A stretch of 64,000 nt of DNA from Microthrixaceae bacterium (GCA_016702505.1 JADJDU010000009.1:62001-126000), one strand, 5' to 3'; numbered from the stretch's first letter, positions 8,605 through 20,101 are shown. Made by a program: numbers and translations. The notes: generated from the letters alone by a model not told the origin.

Positions 8605-9741
8605 AAGCGCTCGAAGCTCTCCGCCGCCATCGCCCTCACGTTCCTGATCTTCCTCAGCGGACTCGTCGCCGTGCCGTTCCTCGCGGTCGCCGCCGGGGGC
8701 GCGGCGCCACCGTGCGGCGCTGGTGGTCCGCTCGAAGTCGAAGACGACGGGACGCCAAGCATCCTCGGACCTTCCACGCTCACAGTCACCGACCTCCGGG
8801 CTTGGTGGGATGCCAGCGGCCGAGGCCAACCGAGCCGTCTCGGCATCGACATCGCCGATCTGATCGCGCTGTACCTGTCGGAGGGCGATGCCGAAGGTGT
8901 CCGCGGTGACATGGCGTTCGCTCAGGCCATCGGCGAGACCGGCCACTTCACCAACAGCGACACGTCGATCAACAACTTCGCCGGCATCGCCCACTACGAC
9001 AACGCCGCGTCAGGCAGCGCGTTCGCCGACCCCGTCATCGGCGTGCGAGCCCACATCCAGCTCCTCAAGAAGTACGCAGCAGGCAACGACACGGCGCTCG
9101 CCAACCCCGACGTGTCCCCCAACGCCGGAGCGTCGGCCAGCACCTGGGGCGGACTCGCCGGGACCTGGGCATCCTCGCCCACCTACTGGACCCTGCTCAG
9201 CGACATCTACGGCGCCATGCTCGACGCCGCCGGACAGGTCGACGCCGACCCCGCCACCGGCATGGGCACCGAATGCCCGACCGGCGACCTCGCGGTGGCC
9301 GGCGACTACGCCCTACCGGTCGAACGCCGCTGGTACGACGAGCACCCCGAGTGGTTCACCAAGCCCCACCACGACTACCCCGCCGCCGACATCCCCGTCC
9401 CCACCGGCACCCCGATCTTCGCCGTGACCAACGGAGTGGTCGTCTCCACGCCGACCAGCGGCGCCTGCGGCATCGGCGTCATCATCAACGGCGACGACGG
9501 CGCCCAGTACACCTACTGCCACGGCCTCCCCGGCAGTCACACCATCGCGACCGGCGACCGGGTCGAGGTCGGCCAGCACCTCATGGACAGCGCCTCCACT
9601 GGCAACAGCACCGGCCCCCACCTCCACTTCGCCATCAAGGTCGACGGCACCGCGAGGTGCCCCCAGGCGCTTCTGGTGAGCATCGCCGATGGAGCGCCCG
9701 TAACCCCGGACTCCTTGGCAACCGGCGGGTGCACGTACTGA
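8602..9741 (+). CDS. Conjugation-associated wall hydrolase: glucosaminidase domain plus M23 peptidase
   Basis: This 379-residue protein begins with a membrane anchor or signal segment at about residues 7-31. Residues ~95-215 resemble a GH73-type glucosaminidase (FAQAIGETGHF with a central Glu, then NNFAGIAHYD). Residues ~235-370 form an M23/LytM metallopeptidase, with zinc-site motifs HHDYPAAD at about 256-263 and HLHF at about 340-343, plus CHG near 309. Such two-domain enzymes open peptidoglycan locally so the T4SS can be built. It is transcribed divergently from the T4SS operon under promoter motif 2a with the ATG at the motif edge. Confidence 0.85.
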   Translation: MKRSKLSAAIALTFLIFLSGLVAVPFLAVAAGGAAPPCGAGGPLEVEDDGTPSILGPSTLTVTDLRAWWDASGRGQPSRLGIDIADLIALYLSEGDAEGVRGDMAFAQAIGETGHFTNSDTSINNFAGIAHYDNAASGSAFADPVIGVRAHIQLLKKYAAGNDTALANPDVSPNAGASASTWGGLAGTWASSPTYWTLLSDIYGAMLDAAGQVDADPATGMGTECPTGDLAVAGDYALPVERRWYDEHPEWFTKPHHDYPAADIPVPTGTPIFAVTNGVVVSTPTSGACGIGVIINGDDGAQYTYCHGLPGSHTIATGDRVEVGQHLMDSASTGNSTGPHLHFAIKVDGTARCPQALLVSIADGAPVTPDSLATGGCTY

Positions 9742-9775
9742 CCAAACCCCATCCCTCCGCCAAGTGACGGGGTTC

Positions 9776-11270
9776 TCAGCTCGTGGTCGACTCGATACGG
9801 GCTCGGTGCCGCTCGTACTCGACATCCACGTAGTCCCTGTGGCGGATAAGAGTCCCTTCCTCCTGCCGATACTTACGACCGCTGTCGCCCCTGAACGAGA
9901 GCCAGTTGAAGCTGGTCACGACCATCTCGGCGTCCCAGATGAGGATCTTGGCGTGGGTGTCGCCCAGTTCCGTGAGGGTCAGCTTCTTGACGTCGCCTGC
10001 CAGTTTCGTCAACCGCTCGAGAGCGGCAGCGTCATGCCCTCGACGTCTGCCCGCTTGATCCGTAGCCGATGTGAATGGTTACGCCGCGCTGACAGCCGGC
10101 GGAGAGCTGCAACGAAGTCGTCGTCGACAACGGCGTTCCGAATCCATGGGGCAATGATCAGAAGGCGGCTGGATGCAGTATCAAGTGCTTCCTCGAGGAG
10201 ATTCCGGTGTTCGAACGTCGGGATCGAACGGATCGGAAGGGCCGCTCGGTGGGCCTTCAGTTGCTCGAGCTCGACGCGGAGTTCCTCAACCTCGCGCTCG
10301 CGGTCATCGAGCCGCTCGCGCGTACTCGGATCCCGACGCCGAACGTCCTGCTCGACCTCGGCAACCCCAGCATCAGCGACTGCCGCTTCGTAAGCGCGTG
10401 TGGTCTGGCGAAGTCTCCGGTCGAGCTCGATGACTTCGTCTTCGGCTGGGCGGAGTTCCTCGATCTCCGCTGGGAGACTCGGGCGCTCGGCGTCGAGAGA
10501 GTTTGGGTCGTCGAGTTCGATGCCGAGCCGTGCGAGTCCGCCAACCTCCTCAAATGCTCGGTCGTGCTCCTGGGAGTGGTGCTCATCAACCACGAAAGAC
10601 ACTCGGATGGCCGACTGATCGTCGGCGACAAAGACGAGCATGAGTGCTGGCAGGTACTTCGTCCTGGCCCCCAGACTCAGCATCTGGACGACATCGACGT
10701 CAACTTCTGAGCGACGTGTCTTAGGCAACTCCGCCAGCTCACGGTTCAGGGCAACCATCTCGATCTCTTCGATCTCGGGGCGGCGCCGACGCCGCGGAGG
10801 AATCAGCCTCGTATCCGAGTCCTTAAAGCGTCGAGGGTTGTCCCACTCGTTCATCCATCGAGGGGACAGCTTCCACAGCAACCGATCGAAGCCGATCCTC
10901 AGCTCAGTTCGTTGCGGAATGTCCTGCACTCGCTCTTCCAGCGCGGCCTTGCCTGCGGACGACAGGCGAATCTCGCGACCTGAGGTGCCCGGCGGGTAGT
11001 CGACGAGGTCTGACTGCAACAACGCGAGGACGGACCGGCGGACCACGGCCTCCTGCAATCCCAGAAGTCCCTCGATCTCATGGGACGCACGAAGACCGAG
11101 GTCGGCAAGCCGCAGCACGTACTCGTCCACCACGGCGAGCTCGCTTCGCTTCAGCGCCATGACGTCAAGACGGAGTTCGAAGAAGGGAAGCCCGACCTCC
11201 TCGTAGTCAACGAGGTTGAAGCCCGTGTGGAGTCCCTCGAAGCGCTGCACCACCTCGTCGCTACGGCCAT
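9776..11270 (-). pseudogene. PLD-superfamily nuclease (MkoB-like), frameshifted
   Basis: Two frames make one protein of about 495 residues. The first contains a winged-helix-like region, charged coiled coil, and the first strand of a PLD fold (RLLIIAPWIRNAV). After a break near 10035 the second carries the catalytic half-site THAKILIWD (HxK with a downstream Asp) and ends at 9776. A single HKD half-site is usual for defence PLD nucleases. The ATG at 11270 with GGGAG upstream is the best start but needs one more base shift near 11255. It lies 14 bases after the kinase-helicase stop. I mark it pseudogene because it is not openly translatable; base-call error is at least as likely as decay. Confidence 0.65.
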
Positions 11271-11284
11271 CGGAACTCAGCTCC

Positions 11285-14200
11285 CTAACGGTGCAGAGAC
11301 GGGTGCTGGCGCACAAAGCGAAGCACGTCACCGAGGGGACCACCGGCCTGCTCGAAGAATGAGGAATCGCCGACGATCGTCAGCAGATACTTGCCCCGGG
11401 ACAGCGCCACGTTCGCACGCTCGAGGTCGCGGACGAACCCCATCTTGAATCGTGGGTTCGACCGAACCGTCGAGAAGACCAGAGCATCCGCCTCCCGACC
11501 TTGTGCCGCATCGACGGTGTTCACTTCGATCTCAAGGTGTGGAAGTCGCTCACGTTCTTGTCGGACTCGTCGCGCAAGCTCGGCCACCTGGGCGGAGTAG
11601 GGGGCCAGCACAAGGACGTGCATCGGATCGGTCGCGTCCCTAGCCGCGAGCGCATCGAGGCGTTTGAGGTGCCTCATCACCTCGCGCGCCTCACACAGGT
11701 TGAGGAAGGTCTTGGCATTCGTCTCGCGCTCACCGCGGTCTCTCAGCCCATCAGTCGCCAGCCAGCAAACCGGGGAACCCTGCAACTCGGCGGTCAAGCC
11801 CAATGGCTGGCGGTCGGCGCTCTCGAGCGCACCACCGTAGAAGCAGGAGCTGATCAGACCACCGATCTGCGGGACCATCCGGTACTGGCGATTCAGCGAC
11901 CGGCTGTTCGCGCTGGGTAGACCACGAGCGAGTCGTCCGAAGAGCGTCTGCTTGAGTTCGTCGGGATCCAGGCTGAACTCGTCCTGAACCGACCTGTCTC
12001 TGAGCGCCTCGTCCAGGAACGGGGGTAGCTGCTTCTCATCGCCGACCAGCACCCACCGTTTCGCACGCACGAGGGGGACCAACGTCTCTGTCGCGGTCGC
12101 CTTCGAGGCCTCGTCCACGATGCAGAGGTCGAACACCTCATCGTCGATACCTGGCGCACCAGCGATTCCGACGCACGTCCCGCGACCATCTGGCTGGCGA
12201 CGACGAGGGCCGCCTCAAACTCGGTCCCGGAGGCGATTCGATCGAGCCACTTCGCCTGCGCGTCAACTACCTGCTTGAGGTTGACGCCCGTCTCGTCAGC
12301 GCCAGCGGGGAGGAGCGCTGCACCGGCGTCGACAAGTTCTCCAACAACAAGTTCCGCTAGATCACGGGAGCCGACGAGGTCGGCGATCAAAGGGTCATCC
12401 GCGACAAGCTGCGCCCGGCGACTCGTCAAGTCTCGCCCGTCGCGCAGCTTCTCGATCTCGGCCTCGATGTCGGCTTGTGCGTCCTCGGCTGCAGCACCCT
12501 CCTCATGGGCCCCGGCACCTAGCTGCTTGATTCGTCGCGAGATCCCTGCATCGCACAACGCGATCCGGCGAAGCAGGTCAACCAGCTCAGCGATTCGCAT
12601 TGACTTGCGGACGGTCGAAACGTCGACGCCATGGTCACCGACGAGACGCTCGAGGTACGCGGTGCTGCGTTCCCGTACTTCCTCGCGCCACCGATCGAGC
12701 TGCACCTCGATCGCGAGGTCGAGCACATCCGCCGCCATGGTCTCCTGGGCTCGCCGACCGACTCGCACCATCCGCAGGTCCGGGCTGACCTTCCTGATCT
12801 GCATGAGCGCGTTGTCGACAGCGACGGGTCTGGGACGCGAACAGCCCCCTGCCCTGGTGTCTTTCGGAAGAGCTGGGCTGCAAGCTCGGCGATGAAGGTT
12901 GTCTTTCCAGTACCGGGAGGGCCATGAACGACAACGAAGTCCTCGCTAGCCAGGGGCTGAGTGACTGCGGCTCGCTCGGTGTCTCGAGATCAGACCGTGC
13001 CCACTCCAACGACCGCCGGCTGGATCTCGGTGGCCTGATCGGGTTGGAGTACAAGATCCGAGCGACACGCTGAGGCCCGACCCCCGAATCGGACTCGAGC
13101 GAGTGCATCGCGCTCCCGATTGAGCTTCGCCCGAGACGCCCCCATGTCGAGCGCTAGGTAGCCAGCCTGCGGTACAGCGCGGCTGGGGAGGCGCTCCACG
13201 TACAAGACCACGTCGCCATCGTGAACCGCATCAATCGTCCCGTGCGACGAATCGTCCACGCTCGTCGAGCAAGGCTCGTTGGAGCCCTGCGACGTCCTCG
13301 ATCGCTTCGTCCGCAAAGGAGAGCGTCAGCCGGTAGCCGTTCTGGCTCTTGAACCGAACCGCGATGCGATCCTCCCGTTCCTCCTCGGCTGCCTCACGAG
13401 CGTCGAGCTGTTTGCTCCACTGATCAAAAAGTCGAGCACGCTCCTGCGCCGTCCGCTCGCCATGCCTCCATGCCCATGCGCAAGCGCTCGACCAGCGCAC
13501 GGATGTCCGATCTCGCCGAGTCGTAGTTGAGCGGCGCATTCACAGTGAAGCGGACGTCATCCAGGACAAGGTGACGGTCGCGACGCGAGTCGTTCTCCAC
13601 GGCGCCCACGCGGGCACCACTGATGATGGCCAGGCGTGGCTCGCGCTCGTCCGCGACGACGCGGAAGCTCCATTCATCCCCGTACAGGAAAAAGTGGCGG
13701 GTGTCACCAAACCAGGAGTCCGCGAACACCGCCGCGTCTTCGCCATCCTCAAGTAGCGGTCGCAGGCTCGGCGCATCGCTCAGCTCACGCAGGATGAGGC
13801 TTCCTACCTCGGACTCCGGAAGGTCCTCTTCCTTCAGAATCTTGGCTCGAGTCGACTGCTTCACGTCTAGCGAAATCGTCAACGGGGCACGCCCGTCAGC
13901 GTCTTCGCGGTTGACCAGACGCTCGAACCGAGCAGAAGCTCGGGGGCACTGCGCCGGCTGCCGACTTCGAGTGAGGTGCACGACTCGAGGATGTCGAGGA
14001 GCTCGAGCCTCGCATCTCGAGACCCCAACGCACCGGCGAAGTCGTCGTAGGTCTCGCTCGGCTGCTTGGACAGGCACGCCAGTAAGAACACGCCAAATCC
14101 GAAGACATCCCGCGAGAAGCTGGACTTGGACTCCGACTCGGCGGCGCAAACGGATAGGAGCTGAGTTCGCAGGCGTGTGAGTTATCGGACAGGGAGGTCT

Positions 14201-14678
14201 TGATCTTGCTGATGCCGAAGTCAGCCAGCTTCGGAACGCCGTCATCCGTCACCAAGACGTTCGACGGCTTCACGTCTCGGTGGACGATCTTGCGTTCATG
14301 CGCGAAGGCGAGGGCGCGCAGCACTGGCAAGCCGACCTCTCGAACGACCTCGTCGGGGGGAAGATCCCGGCCATCGAGCCACGAGCCCAGCTCATTCGGC
14401 ACCCACTCGAGAGCCAGGAAGTAGCGACCGGTGTCCGAATCGATGCCCGCGTCTCGCAGACGCACGATGTTGTTGTGCTTCAACTCCCGCAAGGCGGAGA
14501 CCTCGCGCTCGAAGAGCAGTTGCAAGGTCTCATTCCGGTCGGGCAGATCCTTCAAGAGCTTGAGAGCGACGCGAGCTCCGCCGTCTTCGAGGTCGCTGCA
14601 GGCAAGGACCTCAGAGAGTCCCCCGATACGTGCTGGCTCGTTGAGGACCGCGTACCTGCCTTCGACTACTCGCGCCAC
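11285..14678 (-). pseudogene. Ser/Thr kinase fused to COG1112-type SF1 helicase (MkoA-like), multiply frameshifted
   Basis: The GTG at 14678 follows AGGAGGG and opens a kinase domain with the ATP Lys in VALK (residue 40), HRDVKPSN at 133-140 and DFG at 153-155. The frame breaks near 14140, 13933, 13462, 13240, 12995, 12868, 12845 and 12180, yet every segment keeps conserved content. Helicase motifs appear in order: HGPPGTGKTT (I), FASQT...VAVDNAL (Ia), AGTCVGIAG, CIVDEASKAT (II), VLVGDEKQLPPF (III), LNRQYRM (IV), NTVDAAQGREADA (V), VALSRGK (VI). The full protein would be about 1130 residues. Kinase, Upf1-like helicase and adjacent PLD nuclease match Mokosh type I anti-phage systems as I know them. 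Breaks without motif loss favour sequencing error over pseudogene decay. Confidence 0.7.
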
Positions 14679-14683
14679 TGCCC

Positions 14684-15723
14684 CTATCCCTCCTTGACGA
14701 GGGCTAGGTCGAACCCGCCCGACGTTTGCCTCGATTGACGCGGATGGACCCCACGCACGGCCGAAGCCTGAATCACATCTCGAACCCGACGCTTGGCCGG
14801 ACCGGCTACCACGACCTGGAGTTGGCTAGCCCCCGCCTCCAAGGCCATGGTGACCGCTGCAGAGAGAACGCTCTCGACCTCGTCGTCGTGATCGCCTACG
14901 ACAACCGTGAGCTGGCCGTCGACCACCTGCACTGGGCCCTCCGGCTGTTCTGCAACCCGTTCAAGAAGAACCCCGAGAGCGGGTGCCTTCGAATCCTCGA
15001 CGAGGTCAGACACAAGTCGTAGGGAGCCGAGTACCTGGTCCTCGTTCACCTCGCACACCGTGATCCGGACCTTCTCCCGAGGCTTCAGGCCTCGCTTGTC
15101 GGCAGGAATCTGTTCGGGCGCGATCCACACCTCGAGGGCGTCGTCGACACGAACGAGCACGCCGCGGCCATCTGCCTTCACTGCGACTGCGTCGCACTCG
15201 TCGCCAGCAACGAGTGAGTGTCGGAGTTGAGCCGAGCGCTCCTTCCTTCGCTTCTCGATGGCGTCACGCCGGGAGAGCACGGCACTACCGCGCTCCGAAT
15301 CGAGCTCGATCACCATGGCCGTCACGGTCTTGCCAACGAACGACGCCAGGTCCTCGACCCAGTCGGTGTCAACGTGGCTGGCTGGGATGAATGCTCGAAC
15401 CCCGGCATCGACGCGGAGACCGCCCTTGACGACCTCGACCACGGTTCCCTGGACAGGAGTTCCCTGTGCCTTGTGCTCGACGAGTTCTCGCCATCGAGGC
15501 TGGCTCACCCGCCTGCGAGCCGAACCTCGTAGGCCCGGGGCCTCCTTCCTCCGACCAGCTAGGCGCTGCCGAATCGCATCAACCTCGCGCTGATCGAGGA
15601 CAGACTCGGGGGACGAAACACCAAGGGCCGACAGGTCGCCAGCACAAGCGAAGGGGTCCACCTCGAGGACGCCCCCTCTAACTCGTCTGCCGGTGGCATC
15701 CCGGGCCGTTCCCTCTCCGTCAC
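14684..15723 (-). pseudogene. S1-domain RNA-binding protein upstream of the kinase-helicase, one frameshift
   Basis: The GTG at 15723 has GGAGG about 9 bases upstream and opens VTERERPGMPPADELEG; adding one G in the G5 run at 15672-15676 joins it to VLEVDPFACAGDLSALGV and the rest. The ~347 residues carry two S1/OB-fold repeats (GTPVQGTVVEVVKGGLRVDAG...FIPASHVD, then GDECDAVAVKADGRGVLVRV) and a C-terminal KH-like region (GASQLQVVVAG). S1 domains bind RNA. The stop lies 5 bases before the kinase start, so it is probably the first gene of the same operon. I do not know this partner from described Mokosh systems. The longer frame reaching 15946 runs through the BTAD gene and is not used. Confidence 0.65.
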
Positions 15724-15794
15724 GAACGTACCCTCCGTCGCCAGGGCAGAGGCTCGCCGCCTGCGACCGCGACCGAGGGCCCCGGCCAGGCCAG

Positions 15795-18700
15795 CTATCC
15801 GTCCCGAGGTCGCAGTTGCTCGACCTGGTCATCAGGGTCGCCGAGGTCGGCTTGGTCGAGGGCGGCTGCGTGCTCTTGGTAGAGGTGGTCGGCGGCTGAG
15901 CGGTCACCCGTCGCGATGTGGACTCGCATGAGCGCGGCGACGACACCGCCGTTGAGCGGTGCGGCCTGGATGAGGCGGCGGAGGGTGGCGATGGCGACGT
16001 CGGGCTGGTCGTTGTCGAGGCACAGCTCGGTGAATGCCTTGGCGACCCCGGCGATGCGTCCTTCCCAGGTGGTGGCCTGGTGCTCGAAGTCGACCCAGCC
16101 GAACGAGGCGCGGCCAGTGTTCGTGTAGCTGAACGGTCGGCCAGTCACGAGATCGAGGGCTGATCGATAGCTCTCGATCGCGTCCGCTGGCTCCTGGCGC
16201 TGCACCTGCGCAACGTGCCACTCGAAGAGCTCGACATCGGTCCGCACGCCGGGACCGATCGTGTAGGAGCCCCGCTCGTTGGGTGGGAGGTGCTGGGAGC
16301 CGATGGCGTCCCGGCAGCGGGTCATTGTCTCGAGGAGGCGTTTGCGGTTCGACGACCCCGACGCGCCGAACCAGACCGCCTCCTCGAGAGCATCGGACGT
16401 CACGGTTCGATTGAGCGCCAGGTAGGCGGTGACCGAGGTGGCCTTGGCGTGCATGGTCTTCTCGGCGCCCTCCACGCGGATCTCGCCCAGGAGCCGGACC
16501 AGGATCTCGTAGGTGGGTGGACCAGGCGGCTCCACCGTCTCTTCGGCCACCTCTGCGGCCTCCTCCGTCTCGGCGTCGGGTTCGGCAGACGTGGGTGGTT
16601 CGCTGGCCGGTCCGTCGAGGTCGAGACCTTCGCGGTGATCCTCGCCGACACCATCGCCAGGGTCGTCATCGGGGTCGGGGATGTTGAACAGGCGACCCAT
16701 GTCCTCAAGGGCGGTGGCGTCGACCTGCTGTGGGGTGAAGGAGACATCGAGGTCGTCGAGGCAGATCTCCTCGGCGTCGCAGTGGATGGTGGTCAGCGCG
16801 CCTTCGAATGCATCGGCGACGACGACGGCGACAGCGGAGGGCTGGCTGTCGACGAGGAGGCCGAGGAGCTCGGGTGGGGGTGGTTTGGTGGCGACGACGA
16901 CCATCGGCATCAACGCGTCGTGGTTCGGATCATGTCCTCGACCCACGAAGGCGTTGGGCCAGTTGTTCAGGGTGAGGGCGCGGTGCGAACCGGTCGCCCA
17001 AGCGGTGAGGTCGTCGGCGAAGTCATGCCAGGTCTCCTTGTGGGTGAGCTGGGGTAGACCTGCTGCTTCGGGGTCGACGAGGTCGCCGATGGTGATGACC
17101 CGGTTGCTGTCGGCCAGCGGGGTCAGGGTGAGTTCGGTGAGGATCGACCGGGCGAGTTTGCGGGCGGCTTCGACGTCTCCTCCAGCGCGAGGACCCCTTC
17201 GACTTCGAGGTCGAGGTAGAGGTGGGCGCCTTCGTCTGGTTGGCCGATGGTGACCATGAGCGGTGCAGGGCAGGATGGGCCGTCGAGGTCGACGTCGAGG
17301 TTGATGTCGTGCTCAAGGGTGAGCACGAGCCCGTCACCCTCAGCTCTCCAGCCGTCGGGGATCACCGTTGCCGGCTGGTCGAGGAGCACTTCGAGGCTGT
17401 CGGCGCTGTGGCGAACGAGGCGGGGGCGGCAAGGCACTCCGCTGTCGGCGAAGTCAACGGACAGCTCGCCCAGCGCGTACTGAAGATCGGCGATGAGGTC
17501 CTCGTCGGCCATCGCCACCACGGTCTGGTGGACCTGTCGTTGGTCCGGCACGGGCGGGGGTAGATCTATGCCGTCGTGCTCGAGCGCGAACTCGCGCCGT
17601 CGGCGCTGGATGTGCCGCTTGGCGCCCACGGCGAGGGCCACGCTCGACAGGCCGCCGAAGGCAAGCCACCAGCCCAACCCAGAGTCCGACCCCGTCGCCG
17701 TCTCTGGTTGATCGTCGGCGGTCGGCTCCGCCTCCTCATCCTGCGGGAGTGACTCGACGGTCGAGGTCGGGGCTGTGGTCGTCGGCACGATCGTGGTCGC
17801 GGTCGTCGGCGCCGGTTCGGTGGTGGGCGGTGGTGCTTCGGCTTCGGACTCGGGGGCTGGCTCGGGCTGCGGGGACTCCGGCTCGACGGGATCGGCAGGA
17901 GGTGGCGGCGGGGGTGCAGGCTCGTAGCCGGTCGGCGGAAGGACGAGGACCTGGCCTGGGTGGATGAGGCTGGGATTGGCGGGGTCGACGAGGCGGTCGC
18001 GGTTCGCGTCCATGACGTCGATCCAGTACGGCTCGACCTCGGGGTCGGTCGGTGGGCGTTCGAGGTCGACGGCGAGGCGGTCCTCGGACATGTCCCACAG
18101 GTTGTCGCCATCGACGACCACGACTTCGCTGGCTACCGGTTCCGGGGAGGTGACGGTTGGTTCTTCGGCGGGGAGGTCGAGGACCCATCCGGACCGAAGG
18201 CTCTCGTCTGCGGCGGTGAGGACGTGCCCGTCGACCATGGTGCGCCCGACGTTGAGTGCCCGGATCTCTTGCCAGCGCAGCCCGTCGTCGAGCTCTCGTT
18301 CAGCGATGGCCCAGTAGGTGTCGTGGCGTTCGACCGAAACGGTTCGAGTCGGCGCCGCCACCAACGCCGGCGCAGGCTCGGTCGTGGGCCACGAAGGCGT
18401 GTCGCATGCGAGCTGGGCGCGCAGGTCGATGACGGGCGCGGCGATGGACGGCGGCGCGGCCACTGCGGCGGACTCGACGGTGGCGACGGCCGGTGTTGGC
18501 GGTGGTGGAGCTGCGACAGCTCGAGCTGGTTGGAGCGGGGCGACGAGCATGACGATGCCTGCGACGAGGCGGGCCGCGGCCGCTTGGAGTCCAGGGGCGA
18601 TGGGGAGGTCGCGGGGTTGACGCCCCTTGAACGCGGCGGTGGCCTCGATGAGGAACGCCAAGGCGAGCTGCGCCCAGGCGATCCATGCGACGACGGCGAG

Positions 18701-18892
18701 GGCGTTGACGATGAAGGTGTCGGTGATGCCGGTGTTGATGGCGGTGGAGAGGGTGTCGCTATCGGGGATCGTGGTCGGTAGCGGCCAGCCGACGAGTGTG
18801 GCCAGGCCGATCGGGACACCGATGAGAAGGAGGGCGGCGACCGCGAGGGAGCCCAGGCCTCGAAGGACCGCGGTCGATCGGCGGCTGGTCAT
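15795..18892 (-). pseudogene. LysM plus BTAD-domain membrane protein, split by a frameshift
   Basis: The first frame (18892 to about 17176) encodes transmembrane helices at about 10-35 and 58-85, two LysM-like regions (SVERHDTYWAIAERELDDG and VVVDGDNLWDMSEDRL...HPGQVLVLPP), a long Pro/Thr/Glu linker and a third helix near 410. The second frame, open from about 17176 to 15795, ends in a bacterial transcriptional activator (BTAD) domain (LLGEIRV...AYLALNRTVTSDALEEAVWFG, then TPR-like helices). One missing base in the GGAGGAGACG stretch near 17176 separates them; joined, the product is about 1030 residues, the usual size of actinobacterial LysM-BTAD proteins next to tad operons. It is the last gene of the pilus operon and overlaps the TadG-like gene as ATGA. 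Confidence 0.7.
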
Positions 18893-19290
18893 GGGTCGTC
18901 TCCTCGAACGGCGGAGGCGGTTTCGGTGACGGTGATGGTCCGGTCGGCGCCGGGGAGGACGCGCAGGGGCTGGACGCGAGTGACGGTGACGGTGATATCG
19001 GCGCCGTCGACGAGCGCCGTACCGGTGGCACCGACGCGGGCGAGGTAGTCGAGCGCGGCAGTCTCAGCGTCGCCGGGGTCGAGGCGGGGTTCGTTGGTCT
19101 GGCGGAGGTTGGTGAGGTCGATCTCTTGCGCGCCGGCGCGGGCTGCTTGTTCGGCGTCGTTGCGCGCCGCGTTGTGGGCGTGGATGACTTGGCCTCCGTC
19201 GTAGGCCATGCCGGCGACCATGACGAGTGCGGTGGCGACGACCGCGACGAACGCGGTGATGCTGCCTCGTTCGTCGTTCCATCGGGTCAC
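18889..19290 (-). CDS. TadG-like pilus protein (Tad N-terminal domain)
   Basis: The GTG at 19290 overlaps the upstream stop (GTGA) and gives 133 residues starting VTRWNDERGSITAFVAVVA. The DERG-S motif directly before a hydrophobic helix is the prepilin-like feature of putative Flp pilus-assembly TadE/G-like proteins, and YDGGQVIHAHNAARNDAEQ after the helix matches the 'Tad' N-terminal domain. It is an envelope protein of the Tad apparatus. It is much shorter than classical TadG (over 400 residues), as is usual for actinobacterial versions. Confidence 0.75.
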   Translation of the reverse strand: MTRWNDERGSITAFVAVVATALVMVAGMAYDGGQVIHAHNAARNDAEQAARAGAQEIDLTNLRQTNEPRLDPGDAETAALDYLARVGATGTALVDGADITVTVTRVQPLRVLPGADRTITVTETASAVRGDDP

Positions 19291-19721
19291 GGGCCGTCTT
19301 CTCCTCGGTAGGTGTCGATCACTTCGGTGGCCGTTGCGGTGAAGGTGCGGGTTCCCGGGACACCGAGGAGGGTCACGTCTGCCATCGACGCGGTGCATTC
19401 GACGGTGACGGTGACGGTGCCGCCGGGTTCGAAGTCGCTGGTGTCGACGATGGCTTCGAGGGTCGAGCAGGACACGCCTGCGGTAGCGAGGTTGGCCTCG
19501 ACGGCGGATCGGGCATCGGTTGCGGCGTTGCCGGGGTGTTGGCGCAGTGATGCGGCGCGTGCTCCCTCGGCTGCGGCTCGCTCGACGTTGCCGTCGGCCT
19601 CGGAGACCTTGCCGGCGAACACGACGAGCAGCATGAGGAACACGAACGCGGGGGCGATGACGGCGACCTCGACCGATACCGAGCCACGCTCGCTGCACCG
19701 GTCAAGCGGTGAGCGCTTCAT
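19287..19721 (-). CDS. TadE-family pseudopilin
   Basis: The ATG at 19721 forms ATGA with the upstream stop and gives 144 residues beginning MKRSPLDRCSERGSVSVEVA. SERG followed by SVSVEVAVIAP is a prepilin-peptidase-type site with the conserved Glu in the hydrophobic helix; the rest is a small exported domain with two Cys. TadE-like pseudopilins are minor pilus subunits. It is in the middle of a run of four consecutive genes with the same N-terminal signal. Confidence 0.75.
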   Translation of the reverse strand: MKRSPLDRCSERGSVSVEVAVIAPAFVFLMLLVVFAGKVSEADGNVERAAAEGARAASLRQHPGNAATDARSAVEANLATAGVSCSTLEAIVDTSDFEPGGTVTVTVECTASMADVTLLGVPGTRTFTATATEVIDTYRGEDGP

Positions 19722-20101
19722 CGTTCGGGCTCCGGGATGAACCGTTCGACGGGGGCTTCGCTGCGGGCGGTGACCGCCCATTCGATGCCCGGGACCAGTT
19801 TTGGTGCGTCGCCGTGGACTTCGGCGACGACGACGGTGGCCTGGCGGTCGACGGTGATGGTGACGCCGGTGAGGTTGCCGGACTGGGCGAGGTAGCTGGC
19901 CGCAGCGGCTTCGCCCTGGGCAGCTGAGCCGTCTTGGACCTGGGCGGCATCGACGGCTTCGGCCGCGGCGGCGTTGGCGACCTGCTTGGCGTGCCACCAC
20001 AGCCCGTACTGGACGATGAGCATGAGCCAGATCAGGACAGCCGGGAACAAGATGGCGACCTGGATGGTGGTCATCCCCCGCTCGTCACGCAGCCGGGTCA
20101 T
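19718..20101 (-). CDS. TadE-like pseudopilin
   Basis: This 127-residue protein starts MTRLRDERGMTTIQVAILFP: a processing motif (DERG-M) and a single hydrophobic helix, then YGLWWHAKQVANAAAAEAVD, the pattern of the TadE-like domain. The extracytoplasmic domain is small. It lies 5 bases after the Flp pilin stop and overlaps the next TadE gene by 4 bases. Confidence 0.8.
   Translation of the reverse strand: MTRLRDERGMTTIQVAILFPAVLIWLMLIVQYGLWWHAKQVANAAAAEAVDAAQVQDGSAAQGEAAAASYLAQSGNLTGVTITVDRQATVVVAEVHGDAPKLVPGIEWAVTARSEAPVERFIPEPER

Noticed and set aside
11285..14678. Programmed ribosomal frameshifting in the kinase-helicase gene
   Set aside because: There are about eight breaks in both directions and no repeated slippery heptamer; errors or decay explain them better.
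15724..15946. Upstream extension of the S1-protein frame
   Set aside because: It overlaps the BTAD domain in another frame and lacks protein-like content; the GTG at 15723 with GGAGG and one frameshift gives a better start.
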